From positions 18,803-82,802 of the forward strand of contig JACPYS010000040.1 of assembly GCA_016195915.1 (NCBI GenBank): DNA of 64,000 nucleotides, written 5' to 3'. A program made the translations under genes and the position numbers. Origin of the DNA: Betaproteobacteria bacterium. GTDB taxonomy: Bacteria; Pseudomonadota; Gammaproteobacteria; Burkholderiales; SG8-39. The first letter of the stretch is position 1, and every line of letters starts with the position of its first letter. Below are positions 1 through 7,635 of the stretch, one piece after another. The notes beneath the pieces were generated by a model. It searched no databases, was not told the DNA's origin, and saw only the letters and a program-made list of their open reading frames with translations.

Positions 1-32
1 TTTGCATGCGCAAATTTGTTGCCTGTCCGGCG

Positions 33-58
33 GGCGGCTGATGCGGGGCGTTGGGCGC
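33..58 (+). repeat. Possible 3' half of an attC-like site
   Basis: The stretch ends in GGGCGTTGGGCGCC, which contains GTTGGGC, a match to the integron R' core GTTRRRY. It is preceded by GCGGGCGGCTGATGC, reminiscent of the 3' arm of attC sites. The 5' arm would lie at or beyond the window edge, so the fold cannot be tested here. Clearer sites at 3.0-4.0 kb are the only reason it is worth listing. Bases 1-32 and 59-140 show no gene. Confidence 0.25.
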
Positions 59-148
59 CAGAAGAAGACGTCATGGATGGATGAGATCTCGAAACAATCT
101 CGAAGCCCTGCTTGAAAGCGGCATTGCACCACCGAGAATGGAGGAGAG

Positions 149-493
149 ATGGAACTGCCAGAAATCATCACACGATTGCCCGAGGCCGAGCTGTCGTTCC
201 CATCGACAGCGGTGAAGACCAGCGTGTTGCAGTCCAACCAGGGACAGCTCGTCTTCTTCCAGATCCTGAAGGACGTCGAGGTGCCCGCGTACAGTCATAA
301 AGGCCAATGGGGCACGGTGCTCGAGGGCCGGATCGAGGTGACGATCGGCGGCGAGAGCCGGACGCACGGTCCTGGAAGCTCCTATTACATCCCTGCCGGT
401 GTCGTGCATAGCGCGAGGGTGCCAGCCGGGGCGAAGATCATCGAGTTCTTTGAAGAGCCGGATCGCTATCTGCTGAAGTCATCACGCACATGA
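149..493 (+). CDS. Small single-domain cupin protein
   Basis: A 114-residue protein that is essentially one cupin beta-barrel. Motif 1 is visible as SHKGQWGTVLEGRIEVTIGG (about residues 50-69) and motif 2 as GPGSSYYIPAGVVHSARV. The conserved His of motif 2 is present (VVH), but motif 1 has only one clear His. Such cupins bind a metal or small ligand and may be isomerases, dioxygenases or sensors; the substrate cannot be read. A strong ribosome site (GGAGGAG) ends a few bases before the ATG. The gene sits alone at the start of an all-plus-strand run of small accessory genes. Confidence 0.8.
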   Translation: MELPEIITRLPEAELSFPSTAVKTSVLQSNQGQLVFFQILKDVEVPAYSHKGQWGTVLEGRIEVTIGGESRTHGPGSSYYIPAGVVHSARVPAGAKIIEFFEEPDRYLLKSSRT

Positions 494-566
494 CGCCCGA
501 CTACCGGTTGCAGGCAACACGCGTGAAGCCGCGCACGCCTGAACCGGGACGCTGGACGGCACAGTG

Positions 567-1457
567 ATGAGCGTCGGTATCGCCAAGGCGCTTAGCGCAA
601 CGAGATCTGTCGTATTTGCAGCGGCGCTTGGTGCATGCGCCTCCGCCGAAACCGTGCGGCCGCCGGAGAGTCCAGTGGTGTTCCCCTCGGAGGCTGTCCC
701 TTTTGCGCGCCCGAGGAATCTAAAGCAAACGATTCTGTTTCGCCCTTCCGAGGGATCGAAGCCATTTCCGGCGATTGTAATACTGCCGACCTGCGGCGGA
801 ATGGGCTCTCACATATACGATTGGGCGGAGCGGCTGACTGGCGCGGGCTACGTGACTTTGCTTGTCGAATCCAACACGGCGCGCGGCTTCCTCAACAATT
901 GCAGCAACCCGCCGCAGATCAAGTACGATCAGCAGGTAGTGGACGCGGGGGCGGCGCTCGAACATTTACGCAGGCTGCCTATCGTTGACCGCAACAGGCT
1001 GGGTGTAATGGGTCTGTCGTTCGGCGCAGGCGTAGGATTGCGCATGGCAAGCGAGTCATATCAGCGGGTGCTACCCTACGGCGCCGGCGGCTTGCGCGCG
1101 GTAGCATCGTTCTACCCGTGGTGCGCGCAGTCCGGTCGTGGGTTCGATAGCCGCGACATCTTTACAGAGGGATTGCCCAGCGACATAGTCACGCCGACGA
1201 TCATGTTTCTCGGAGCGATCGATGACGAGTCACTACCGAGCCCTTGCACAGAGCGAGCAGATCGCATGAAGGCCGAAGGCAAGCCCATCGGCTACAAGCT
1301 ATACCCCGATACGACGCATGCGTTCGATTCCCCCGAAAACGGACTCGCGGGCCGCAAGGTTCGTGGCCAATTCTTCTATCGCTACAATCCCGCCGCGACC
1401 GAGGATGCGTGGCGCGAGCTGGCGGCTTTCTTCGGGCGCAACCTGAAGGCGCCATAG
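567..1457 (+). CDS. Putative lipoprotein of the dienelactone hydrolase family
   Basis: An alpha/beta hydrolase of 296 residues. The N-terminus has a hydrophobic segment ending in a lipobox-like LGAC, so export and lipidation are predicted. The nucleophile elbow is GLSFGAG (Ser rather than the Cys of classical dienelactone hydrolase), an acid is likely in GAIDDES, and the His is in DTTHAF. Together these give a plausible Ser-Asp-His triad. Two starts are possible, GTG at 564 or ATG at 567; ATG is chosen without a convincing ribosome site for either. Substrate unknown; ester or lactone hydrolysis at the cell envelope is the natural inference. Confidence 0.75.
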   Translation: MSVGIAKALSATRSVVFAAALGACASAETVRPPESPVVFPSEAVPFARPRNLKQTILFRPSEGSKPFPAIVILPTCGGMGSHIYDWAERLTGAGYVTLLVESNTARGFLNNCSNPPQIKYDQQVVDAGAALEHLRRLPIVDRNRLGVMGLSFGAGVGLRMASESYQRVLPYGAGGLRAVASFYPWCAQSGRGFDSRDIFTEGLPSDIVTPTIMFLGAIDDESLPSPCTERADRMKAEGKPIGYKLYPDTTHAFDSPENGLAGRKVRGQFFYRYNPAATEDAWRELAAFFGRNLKAP

Positions 1458-1590
1458 GCAAGGGAGAGAGCTGAATAGAGGCGCATCGCGAATTCTGGAG
1501 CGGTGATTGAGTGGTGGAAAAGCTCACCCGGAATAGTTTTCGCCGGTCCCGCCCAACGACCGGCTGCAGAACGCGTCTCTCGACGGCGCC

Positions 1591-2838
1591 ATGCGATTGA
1601 TGAAGCAAGCCATGCTGTACGAACCTGCAAGACACGAGCCGCTTCGCCCGTTCCCGTGGGACGAGAGCCAAGTGCGGGCGGCCATCGGGCGCATTGTCGT
1701 GGATACCGACTCGCGCTTTACCGAAAACAAGTACTGGCCCGTGCATCCGCTTGACCGGGAGGGGGGAGACGACACGGGTCAAGTCGAGACACCTTTGTAC
1801 CACGGCGCCTGCGGTGTCTTCTGGGCTTTGCAGTACCTTCAGACCCTTGGGGTATCCGCTCCGTCGCGAAGCTATAGCGCCGAGTTTGACCGACTCCTGG
1901 CGCGCAACCGTGCCTGGCTCGGCAAATATTCGGAGCGAGAGCGTGCGTCTTTCTTGATGGGTGACACTCCTATTCAAATGTTGGCCTTCGGCGCAGAGCA
2001 GACTGAGGAACTGGAATGTGCTCTCGATACCCTGATCGCCGGCAACATCGAACACCCTGCGCGCGAATTGATGTGGGGTTCTCCAGGGACGTTGCTTGCC
2101 GCGTTGTTTCTATACGAGCGAGCCGGGAAGCGGCGTTGGTCGGACCTGTTTCGATTGACCGCCGACAAGCTCTGGAGCCAACTCGAGTGGTCGCCTCAAT
2201 ATCTGTGCTGGTACTGGACGCAACACCTGTATGGCCGGCGGTCAACCTATCTGGACGCTGTGCATGGATTCGTCGCCACGGCCCTGCCGCTGATCCGAGG
2301 TCGGCACCTCTTGGATACTGACAGTTGGAATGCGTGGGAGCGTTGCATCGTCAATACTGTGCAGCGCACTGCTGATCGTCTCGGTGCGCACGCCAACTGG
2401 CGCCCTCAACTTGATGGCGAAGCTCAAAAAAAGCTCCTCCAGTTCTGCCATGGCTCACCCGGTTTCGTCATCTGCCTCGCTGGCCTACCAAGCACCGCGC
2501 TCGATGACTTGCTGCTCGCCGCCGGAGAGACTATCTGGTCGGCCGGACCACTGACCAAAGGTTCCAATTTGTGTCACGGTACCGGCGGCAACGGATATGC
2601 GTTTCTCAAGCTGTATCAGCGGACACATGATTCCCTGTGGCTCGAGCGCGCACGTTCCTTCGCCATGCACGGCATTGCTCAAACACAGGGGGATGCCTTG
2701 CGCTATGGGCAATCGCGGTACTCTTTGTGGACCGGCGATCTTGGATTCGCAATCTATCTCTGGGACTGCCTGCGCGGGGAAGCGCAGTTCCCGACGCTGG
2801 ATGTCTTCTACGCTTGCCACGCCCGCATCGAGGCTTGA
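1591..2838 (+). CDS. Stand-alone LanC-like zinc protein
   Basis: A 415-residue protein with the alpha/alpha-toroid signature of LanC/LANCL proteins. The zinc ligands are visible: Cys286 in QFCHGSPGF and the Cys328-His329 pair in LCHGTGGNGY. His225 in LDAVHGF matches the conserved histidine of LanC cyclases, and SLWTGDLGFAIYLWDCL is the usual last repeat. LanC enzymes add cysteine thiols to dehydrated Ser/Thr in lanthipeptides; LANCL relatives add glutathione to dehydroamino acids in damaged proteins. No precursor peptide, LanB or LanM dehydratase lies nearby, so the LANCL-like or orphan role is more likely. The fold call is firm, the role is not. Confidence 0.8.
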   Translation: MRLMKQAMLYEPARHEPLRPFPWDESQVRAAIGRIVVDTDSRFTENKYWPVHPLDREGGDDTGQVETPLYHGACGVFWALQYLQTLGVSAPSRSYSAEFDRLLARNRAWLGKYSERERASFLMGDTPIQMLAFGAEQTEELECALDTLIAGNIEHPARELMWGSPGTLLAALFLYERAGKRRWSDLFRLTADKLWSQLEWSPQYLCWYWTQHLYGRRSTYLDAVHGFVATALPLIRGRHLLDTDSWNAWERCIVNTVQRTADRLGAHANWRPQLDGEAQKKLLQFCHGSPGFVICLAGLPSTALDDLLLAAGETIWSAGPLTKGSNLCHGTGGNGYAFLKLYQRTHDSLWLERARSFAMHGIAQTQGDALRYGQSRYSLWTGDLGFAIYLWDCLRGEAQFPTLDVFYACHARIEA

Positions 2839-2998
2839 CCCTTCGCTCGAGCGGGCCGCAAGAGCTATACTTTGCGGGCCGCTCAAAAGGCTTGCCTGCT
2901 GTGGGTGTGCCGTGTGTCGTATTAGCGGACCCTCCCGCGCATAGATCCTGATGGGCATAATATCGAAGCTGTTTGCCATAAGGCGGTATAGATGAGGA

Positions 2999-3060
2999 AG
3001 CGTCGTCCCCTTGCGTTTCCGCGGACCGCCTTCGGCGGCCGCTCAACTCCGACGCTAGGC
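2999..3060 (+). repeat. attC-like recombination site
   Basis: An imperfect inverted repeat with the layout of an integron attC. Outer arms AGCGTCG (2999-3005) and CGACGCT (3050-3056) pair. After an unpaired spacer, an inner hairpin pairs GCGGACCGCC (3021-3030) with GGCGGCCGC (3034-3042) around TTC, leaving one bulged A, like the extrahelical base of attC. The 3' core is GCTAGGC, one base from GTTRRRY. It lies 20 bp before the GNAT start, the usual position of a cassette junction. The other bases of 2839-3079 show no gene. Confidence 0.55.
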
Positions 3061-3079
3061 CCCTGAATCCGAAGCCGAG

Positions 3080-3544
3080 ATGAGCCCCGATCGCTTTCTT
3101 GTCAGGCCCATTCGCCAAAGTGACTATCCGGACTGGAGGCCGCTTTGGGACGGCTACAACGCCTTCTATGGCCGCAGTGATGCCACTGCATTGGCAGAAG
3201 ACATCACTCGTTCAACCTGGGAGCGTTTCTTCAGCAACGACGAACCGGTTCATGCGTTCGTCGCAGAAGACGCGGGTCGTGTGGTCGGGCTCACCCATTA
3301 CTTGTTTCATCGCAGCACCACGCGTCTGAACGACGTCTGCTACCTCCAGGATCTCTTCACCGAGCGATCACTTCGCGGCCTTGGAGTCGGTCGCCTCCTG
3401 ATTCACGCCGTATACGAGGCTGCGCGGGCTGCGGGATGTAGTCGGGTCTATTGGCAAACTCAGGTCACCAACCAGGCGGGGCGAGTCTTATATGACAAGC
3501 TAGCCCAGCATCTGGGCTTTATCGTGTACTCTCGTGAACTCTGA
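3080..3544 (+). CDS. GNAT-family N-acetyltransferase
   Basis: A 154-residue single GNAT domain. The acetyl-CoA pyrophosphate loop is visible as RGLGVGRLLIHAVYEAAR (about residues 97-114), preceded by the beta-4 strand VCYLQDLFTE and followed by the beta-5 segment SRVYWQTQVTN. The acceptor cannot be read; relatives acetylate amines, antibiotics or protein N-termini. The gene is flanked on both sides by attC-like repeats with very short leaders, so it looks like an integron-type cassette, a setting in which GNAT genes are common. Confidence 0.85.
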   Translation: MSPDRFLVRPIRQSDYPDWRPLWDGYNAFYGRSDATALAEDITRSTWERFFSNDEPVHAFVAEDAGRVVGLTHYLFHRSTTRLNDVCYLQDLFTERSLRGLGVGRLLIHAVYEAARAAGCSRVYWQTQVTNQAGRVLYDKLAQHLGFIVYSREL

Positions 3545-3618
3545 GCTCGCTCTTCAGCGCACGCGTTCAAGCCGACAGCCACCACCGCGGCGGCGCGCGG
3601 TTCACAACGACGTTAAGC
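3545..3618 (+). repeat. attC-like recombination site
   Basis: The stretch ends in CGACGTTAAGC (3608-3618), where GTTAAGC fits the R' consensus GTTRRRY exactly. The 5' half has GTTCAAGCCGAC (3566-3577), the kind of L'' box seen in proteobacterial attC sites, followed by a GC-rich centre. The R'' partner (RYYYAAC) is not intact. It lies directly between the GNAT stop codon and the next gene, 17 bp before its ATG. Confidence 0.45.
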
Positions 3619-3634
3619 CTCGGCAAATACGACC

Positions 3635-3946
3635 ATGCCCAAGCACACGCCCGATCGCACTCTGATTATCGGCCTCGCGTGGTTTGACCGCAAGCAGTGG
3701 CAGCGCCTGACCGAAGCCGTTGAAGACCGAAACGAACTCGACGACACCTACGAACTGTGGAAACAGAGTGCTCTTGACGCTGTGCAGGTGATCGAGCGGC
3801 AAGGACAAACCGTCGAACTGGTGCACGTCGAGGTCGAGTCGCTGGTGTCCTGGTGCAAGGAGAAGGGATTACCCGTGAACGGAAGGTCCCGCGCAGAATA
3901 CGTGACGCAACTGATGCAGAGGCGGCATGGACAAACCAAGGCCTGA
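3635..3946 (+). CDS. Conserved hypothetical protein, cassette-like
   Basis: A 103-residue soluble, charged protein with no signal peptide or membrane segment. It starts MPKHTPDRTLIIGLAWFDRK, has a predicted helical middle (QRLTEAVEDRNELDDTYELW) and a basic C-terminus. I recognise no catalytic motif. It sits between two attC-like repeats and has the size of a typical integron cassette product. Function unknown. Confidence 0.6.
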   Translation: MPKHTPDRTLIIGLAWFDRKQWQRLTEAVEDRNELDDTYELWKQSALDAVQVIERQGQTVELVHVEVESLVSWCKEKGLPVNGRSRAEYVTQLMQRRHGQTKA

Positions 3947-4020
3947 TCCCGCGGTGGAGGCCGACGCTTTTCGCCCCGCGCTACGCGCCTGCGCCCGCGC
4001 GCCTCAGCGCGAACGTCAGG
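3942..4020 (+). repeat. Degenerate attC-like site
   Basis: Outer arms CCTGA (3942-3946, overlapping the preceding stop codon) and TCAGG (4016-4020) pair. Inner arms GGAGGCCGACGC and GCGCGCCTCAGC pair in part (GAGGC with GCCTC). The 3' end AACGTCAGG resembles AACGTTAGG of canonical sites with one change. Position between two genes and the overall fold support it; the base-level match is weak. Confidence 0.35.
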
Positions 4021-4035
4021 AACCGGAGAACGAGC

Positions 4036-4452
4036 ATGGCAAGCATCAACGGCATAGCCCACATCCAGCTCTCCGTCTCGAACATGGAGCGGTCGATTCC
4101 TTTCTACGAGAAGCTGCTCCATTCGCTGGAAATGGTCACCCTCTTCAACAGTCCTCAGTTCTTCTACTGCATCGGCCGTCGTACCGGCGTAGCGATATCG
4201 CCGATCGAGCCGGAGTTCAAGGACCAGCCATACCGTCAGCGCCGGGCTGGCCTGCACCATCTGTGCTTCAGGGCAAAGAGCCGCGAGGACGTCGATGCAA
4301 TATACAAAACAGCGCTGGAGCTTTCAGCGAAGATCATCAGAGCCCCGCGGGAAGACACATGGGCGCCTGGGTACTATTCAGTCCTGTTCGAAGATCCGGA
4401 CGGCATTCGTATTGAGGCCAACTTTGTTCCGGGCAAAGGCCACCTGGCGTAA
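4036..4452 (+). CDS. VOC-superfamily (glyoxalase-like) protein
   Basis: A 138-residue protein starting MASINGIAHIQLSVSNMERS, with the two paired beta-alpha-beta-beta-beta modules of the vicinal oxygen chelate fold. Metal-ligand positions are present: His in AHIQLSV, His in GLHHLCF and Glu in IRIEANF. Members include glyoxalase I, fosfomycin-resistance enzymes and extradiol dioxygenases; this short form cannot be assigned to one reaction. The reading frame is open further upstream, but GGAG lies just before the ATG at 4036 and the fold begins there. Confidence 0.8.
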   Translation: MASINGIAHIQLSVSNMERSIPFYEKLLHSLEMVTLFNSPQFFYCIGRRTGVAISPIEPEFKDQPYRQRRAGLHHLCFRAKSREDVDAIYKTALELSAKIIRAPREDTWAPGYYSVLFEDPDGIRIEANFVPGKGHLA

Positions 4453-4690
4453 CGCGATGTGCGGTTGGGAGCAAGGTTCGCGGTCAATCCGGAGGTGAAG
4501 CGGGCCGTCGGGGCCGGCGAACGCTTCGACGTCGCGATTCTCAATCCGCCCGTCCTGGACGACCTCATCAAGCGTGGCGTAGCATCTTCGGCCAGGGAAA
4601 CCGAGAGGCTCGTGCAACGCTCAGGTTCTTCACCGCGCCGGCAGCTGCATCCGTTCTTCGGGCGGCAGTCGAATCGCTGGTACTAGCGGA
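4453..4690 (+). pseudogene. Remnant of a ModA-like substrate-binding protein
   Basis: The frame starting near 4453 encodes LGARFAVNPEVKRAV...FDVAILNPPVLDDLIKRG, which resembles the middle of periplasmic molybdate-type (PBP type 2) binding proteins. From 4626, in a different frame, FFTAPAAASVLRAA resembles the C-terminal helix of the same family. The start, the central part and the shared frame are gone, so this is a decayed gene with deletion and frameshift. Identification rests on recalled family patterns, not a search. Confidence 0.5.
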
Positions 4691-4720
4691 ATCCGATCAA
4701 CGAATTGAATGGAGGCAACG

Positions 4721-5128
4721 ATGACGACCGAACTGTTATATCTCCTGTTCACCGCCATGCTCACCGGAATTCTCTGGATTCCCGTTGTCATAGGCTATGT
4801 TTTGTCTCGCGGACCTCTGAAACCTTCCGACTACAAGGTCGCGCCTGCGGCGCCCCTCCCTGACTGGGTCAATCGCGCCAATCGGGCGCACATGAACGCA
4901 GTCGAAAACTTCGCGACTTTCGCGACGGTTGTTCTGATCGCTCATGCCGTCGGGGTGTCGACTTCCATCACCGAGATTAGCGCTGCTGTCTACTTCTATG
5001 CGCGCGCTGCGCATGCCGTGGTACACATCACTGGATTCAGCCTTTTCATGGCACGTACCGTATTGTTTACGGTCGCCTGGGTCGCGTTTGTCACATTCGC
5101 AATTGAACTGCTGCGGCACACGCTGTGA
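4721..5128 (+). CDS. MAPEG-family membrane protein
   Basis: A 135-residue protein with four hydrophobic segments: LLYLLFTAMLTGILWIPVVI, then helices near residues 60-80, 85-105 and 108-130. It carries the typical MAPEG loop NRANRAHMNAVENFATFA, with the conserved Arg, Asn and Glu of helix 2. Eukaryotic MAPEG proteins are glutathione transferases or leukotriene synthases; bacterial roles are mostly unknown. GGAGG at 4711-4715 fixes the ATG at 4721 rather than the ATG at 4709. Confidence 0.85.
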   Translation: MTTELLYLLFTAMLTGILWIPVVIGYVLSRGPLKPSDYKVAPAAPLPDWVNRANRAHMNAVENFATFATVVLIAHAVGVSTSITEISAAVYFYARAAHAVVHITGFSLFMARTVLFTVAWVAFVTFAIELLRHTL

Positions 5129-5190
5129 GGATGTCCGGCACCGATCCGCAGCCGCCCGACGCGGGCGCCCGGTTTGCATTGGAGAACCGC

Positions 5191-5622
5191 ATGGTCATTC
5201 ACGGAAAGTGTCACTGCGGCAACATCAGCTTCAACCTCGCGCTGGAGGGCACGCCCACGGAGATTCCTGCCCGCGCCTGTGGCTGCTCCTTCTGTGTCAA
5301 GCATGGCGGTGTCTGGACGTCCAATCCGGGCGCCAGCCTCAAGGTCAGCATTGCCGATACGGCGCTTCAGTCGAACTACAGCTTTGGCACGCGAACCGCC
5401 GACTTCCACGTTTGCGCCCGGTGCGGCACCGTGCCGCTGGTTACCTGCGACATTTCGGGCCGGACCTATGCGGTCGTCAATGTCAACTGTTTCGAGAACG
5501 TCGACCCATCGTTGCTTCGCCGGGCCACCGCGAACTTCGAGGGTGAAGACACCGCGACGCGCCTCGCGCGCAGAAGGCGACACTGGATCCCGAACGTTCA
5601 GTTTACGAGCGCGCTCGCCTGA
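5191..5622 (+). CDS. GFA/CENP-V family zinc protein (first copy)
   Basis: A 143-residue protein of the glutathione-dependent formaldehyde-activating (GFA) fold. Zinc-binding cysteines are visible in GKCHCGNISF, in ACGCSFCVKHG and in CARCGTV. The family was named for spontaneous formaldehyde-glutathione adduct chemistry, but most members have no proven reaction. The ATG at 5191 is preceded by GGAG (5181-5184); a GTG at 5125 overlapping the MAPEG stop is less likely. It is one of three GFA genes in this strip and differs clearly from the next one. Confidence 0.8.
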   Translation: MVIHGKCHCGNISFNLALEGTPTEIPARACGCSFCVKHGGVWTSNPGASLKVSIADTALQSNYSFGTRTADFHVCARCGTVPLVTCDISGRTYAVVNVNCFENVDPSLLRRATANFEGEDTATRLARRRRHWIPNVQFTSALA

Positions 5623-5686
5623 GCCTTCGTGTCCGGACGCTACGGAACCTCAGCCCCCTCTCAAACCGCAATCATCGGAGTCAGAC

Positions 5687-6088
5687 ATGCACGTTCAAGG
5701 CAAGTGCCACTGCGGGCGTATCGCGTACGAAGCCGAAGTCAATCCCGAGGACGTCTCGGCTTGTCATTGCACCGATTGCCAGATGCTGACCGGATCGGCC
5801 TATCGAGTCTCAGTGCGCACCCAAAGCGCAAGGTTTCGCTTGTTGACCGGACAGCCGAAGACGTACATCAAGCGAGCGGACAGCGGTGCAAGGCGAGCGC
5901 ACTCGTTCTGTGGCGATTGCGGAACGCCCGTTTATTCATCTGCCGTCGAAAGCCCTCCCACCTACTCGCTGCGCGTGGGTTGCCTGCAGCAGCGGGCCGA
6001 ACTGCCACCGCGAAGGCAACTCTGGTGTCGATCGGCGCTTCCGTGGTCGGAGAATCTGGGTCACGTTACGAAGCTGGATCATCAATGA
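5687..6088 (+). CDS. GFA family zinc protein (second copy)
   Basis: A 133-residue GFA protein. The cysteine pattern is complete: GKCHCGRIAYE at the N-terminus, SACHCTDCQMLTGSAYR in the middle and SFCGDCGTPVYSS towards the C-terminus. The ATG at 5687 follows GGAG by six bases. The frame is open far upstream through the previous gene, but only the part from 5687 has GFA character. It lies downstream of the first copy in the same direction and is probably not a recent duplicate, given the low similarity outside the cysteines. Confidence 0.8.
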   Translation: MHVQGKCHCGRIAYEAEVNPEDVSACHCTDCQMLTGSAYRVSVRTQSARFRLLTGQPKTYIKRADSGARRAHSFCGDCGTPVYSSAVESPPTYSLRVGCLQQRAELPPRRQLWCRSALPWSENLGHVTKLDHQ

Positions 6089-6138
6089 ACGCGGCGCGCG
6101 CGGTCCGTCGTCGCGTCGAGTACGATCGGTAGCCAGAC

Positions 6139-6780
6139 ATGTACAGGCTCCACGGCTTCTGCCAATCCGGCAACACCTTCAAGGTGGCGTTCCTGCTTCG
6201 CGCCCTCGCTCAGCCGTGGGAGCCGGTCTTCGTGGATTTCATGAACGGTGTCACGCGCACGGATGCGTGGCGCTCCCAGAGCAACGAGATGGGAGAGGTT
6301 CCCGTCCTCGAAGAGAACGGCCACCGGATGACGCAGTCGGGAGTCATCCTGACGCATCTCGCGAACAAGCATGGAGCCTACGGCGGCGAGACCGGGAACG
6401 ACCGGCAGGAAGTGCTGCGCTGGCTGTTCTTTGACAACCACAAGTTCACCAGCTACTTCGCGTCTTACAGGTTCATGAAGTCATTTGGTCCCGCTGCTCC
6501 GGATCCTGCGGTGATGGCCTGGCTGCGCGGCAGGCTGGACAACTCGTTCGGCATCGTAGACAAGCATCTGGCGAAGAACGACTTCATCGTGGGAAAGGCG
6601 CCAACCGTGGCCGACATTTCGCTTTGCGGCTACCTGTTCTACCCGATCGACGAAAGCGGCTACGAGATCACCGGGCGCTTCCCCCACATCCAATCCTGGC
6701 TCGAACGCGTGCGCAACGTACCGGGCTGGGCGTCGCCGTACGAAATACTACCGGGCGAACGAATCGCCCCCAAGTGGTGA
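6139..6780 (+). CDS. Glutathione S-transferase
   Basis: A 213-residue cytosolic GST. The thioredoxin-like N-terminal domain begins MYRLHGFCQSGNTFKVAFLL, with the Ser of SGN in the usual glutathione-activating place. The conserved cis-Pro is in GEVPVLEENG, followed by the QSG.IL motif (TQSGVILTHLA). The all-helical C-terminal domain holds the N-cap motif VGKAPTVADISLCGYL. It would conjugate or isomerise an electrophile with glutathione. A second GST and MAPEG/GFA genes nearby give the strip a glutathione theme. Confidence 0.88.
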   Translation: MYRLHGFCQSGNTFKVAFLLRALAQPWEPVFVDFMNGVTRTDAWRSQSNEMGEVPVLEENGHRMTQSGVILTHLANKHGAYGGETGNDRQEVLRWLFFDNHKFTSYFASYRFMKSFGPAAPDPAVMAWLRGRLDNSFGIVDKHLAKNDFIVGKAPTVADISLCGYLFYPIDESGYEITGRFPHIQSWLERVRNVPGWASPYEILPGERIAPKW

Positions 6781-6847
6781 AACAACGCCGCAGGCCGATG
6801 GATTCGCAAGCGAGCGGAAAAGCTGACGCAGTGAGGAGAATGTACGC

Positions 6848-7051
6848 ATGCGAATGATGAGCACATATTGCCTTGAAGGCTCACCGCGCCCGGCCGGTTC
6901 GGTTCTGACCGTTCAGTTCACGCTCTACGGCGCAGACTACGTGGCGCTGAACACGGCGGACAAGGCGGCATCGCAACGCGCGTTCTCGACAATGATGAAG
7001 ATGACGAAGCTTGATATCGGAGCATTGCAGCGGGCGTATGCGGGTACCTGA
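6848..7051 (+). pseudogene. Internally deleted PhnB-like VOC protein
   Basis: A 67-codon open frame that joins two ends of one known family. PAGSVLTVQFTLYGADYVALN matches the second strand region of PhnB-like VOC proteins, and SQRAFSTMMKMTKLDIGALQ matches their C-terminal tail. The roughly 80-90 residues normally between them, including most of the barrel, are missing, yet the frame is kept. It is probably a non-functional in-frame deletion relic. A start and a GAGGAG ribosome site remain, so a short peptide could still be made. Confidence 0.5.
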
Positions 7052-7053
7052 AA

Positions 7054-7584
7054 ATGCGGGCGCCCGACACGGAGGAGCCGGCAACCAGGAGACGCTTCGT
7101 CGCCGAGCTCAATGCGATTCCCGGCAGCCGCTACGCCGTGCTGCTCTGTTTCGCGATATGCACCGCGGCGTTCGCGGCTCCCCGGCCGATACCCGCCGAC
7201 CTCGCTGCTTTGGTGGCGAGTGCGCGGATTGAAGGGAAGGTCCTCGCCTGGTGCCCCGGTGAATTCCGGTCGCGACATCCGGGCGCATTCGCGATTGCGT
7301 TCTCCTCGACGAAGCCCGGGGGCCGCTACCTCGTACTCGATCCGGACGGATCGGTGGACGTTCTCGCATCGTTCAACGACGACGCGGATCTTTCCTGCTA
7401 TTCGCCGGCAGACGCGCAAAAGCTCAGTTCGGCCATTCGGGGCTCGCGCACCGTTCATGGACGGGTTTCCCCGATCGGTGCGGCAACCGTGGTTTGCGAG
7501 TTTGTGGACAATACACATTCCGTTTGCTGGCAGTATTCCGCGAAAGCGCGTGCCTTCGTCAAGGTCGGCGAGTGGGTCACCTAG
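7054..7584 (+). CDS. Hypothetical secreted protein
   Basis: A 176-residue protein with a long basic N-terminus followed by a hydrophobic stretch (YAVLLCFAICTAAFA) ending in an AFA-AP signal-peptidase site at about residue 42. The mature part, about 135 residues, has three Cys and a beta-rich character. I recognise no family. The ATG at 7054 is two bases after the stop of the preceding remnant, so an earlier, longer operon is possible. A shorter start near the hydrophobic segment cannot be excluded. Confidence 0.55.
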   Translation: MRAPDTEEPATRRRFVAELNAIPGSRYAVLLCFAICTAAFAAPRPIPADLAALVASARIEGKVLAWCPGEFRSRHPGAFAIAFSSTKPGGRYLVLDPDGSVDVLASFNDDADLSCYSPADAQKLSSAIRGSRTVHGRVSPIGAATVVCEFVDNTHSVCWQYSAKARAFVKVGEWVT

Positions 7585-7635
7585 GAATCGCGGTCGGCAG
7601 GATTGAAACAGCGACATTGCTGAGGGGAGGCGTCC

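Noticed and set aside
1551..1557. GCCCAAC, a match to the integron R'' core, before the LanC-like gene.
   Set aside because: No GTTRRRY partner or paired arms follow before the ATG at 1591, so a seven-base match is not enough.
5174..5686. A long open frame running through the first GFA gene and into the second one.
   Set aside because: Only the part from 5687 has GFA character; the upstream part is Arg/Ser/Ala-rich out-of-frame reading of a high-GC gene, and ATG 5687 has its own ribosome site.
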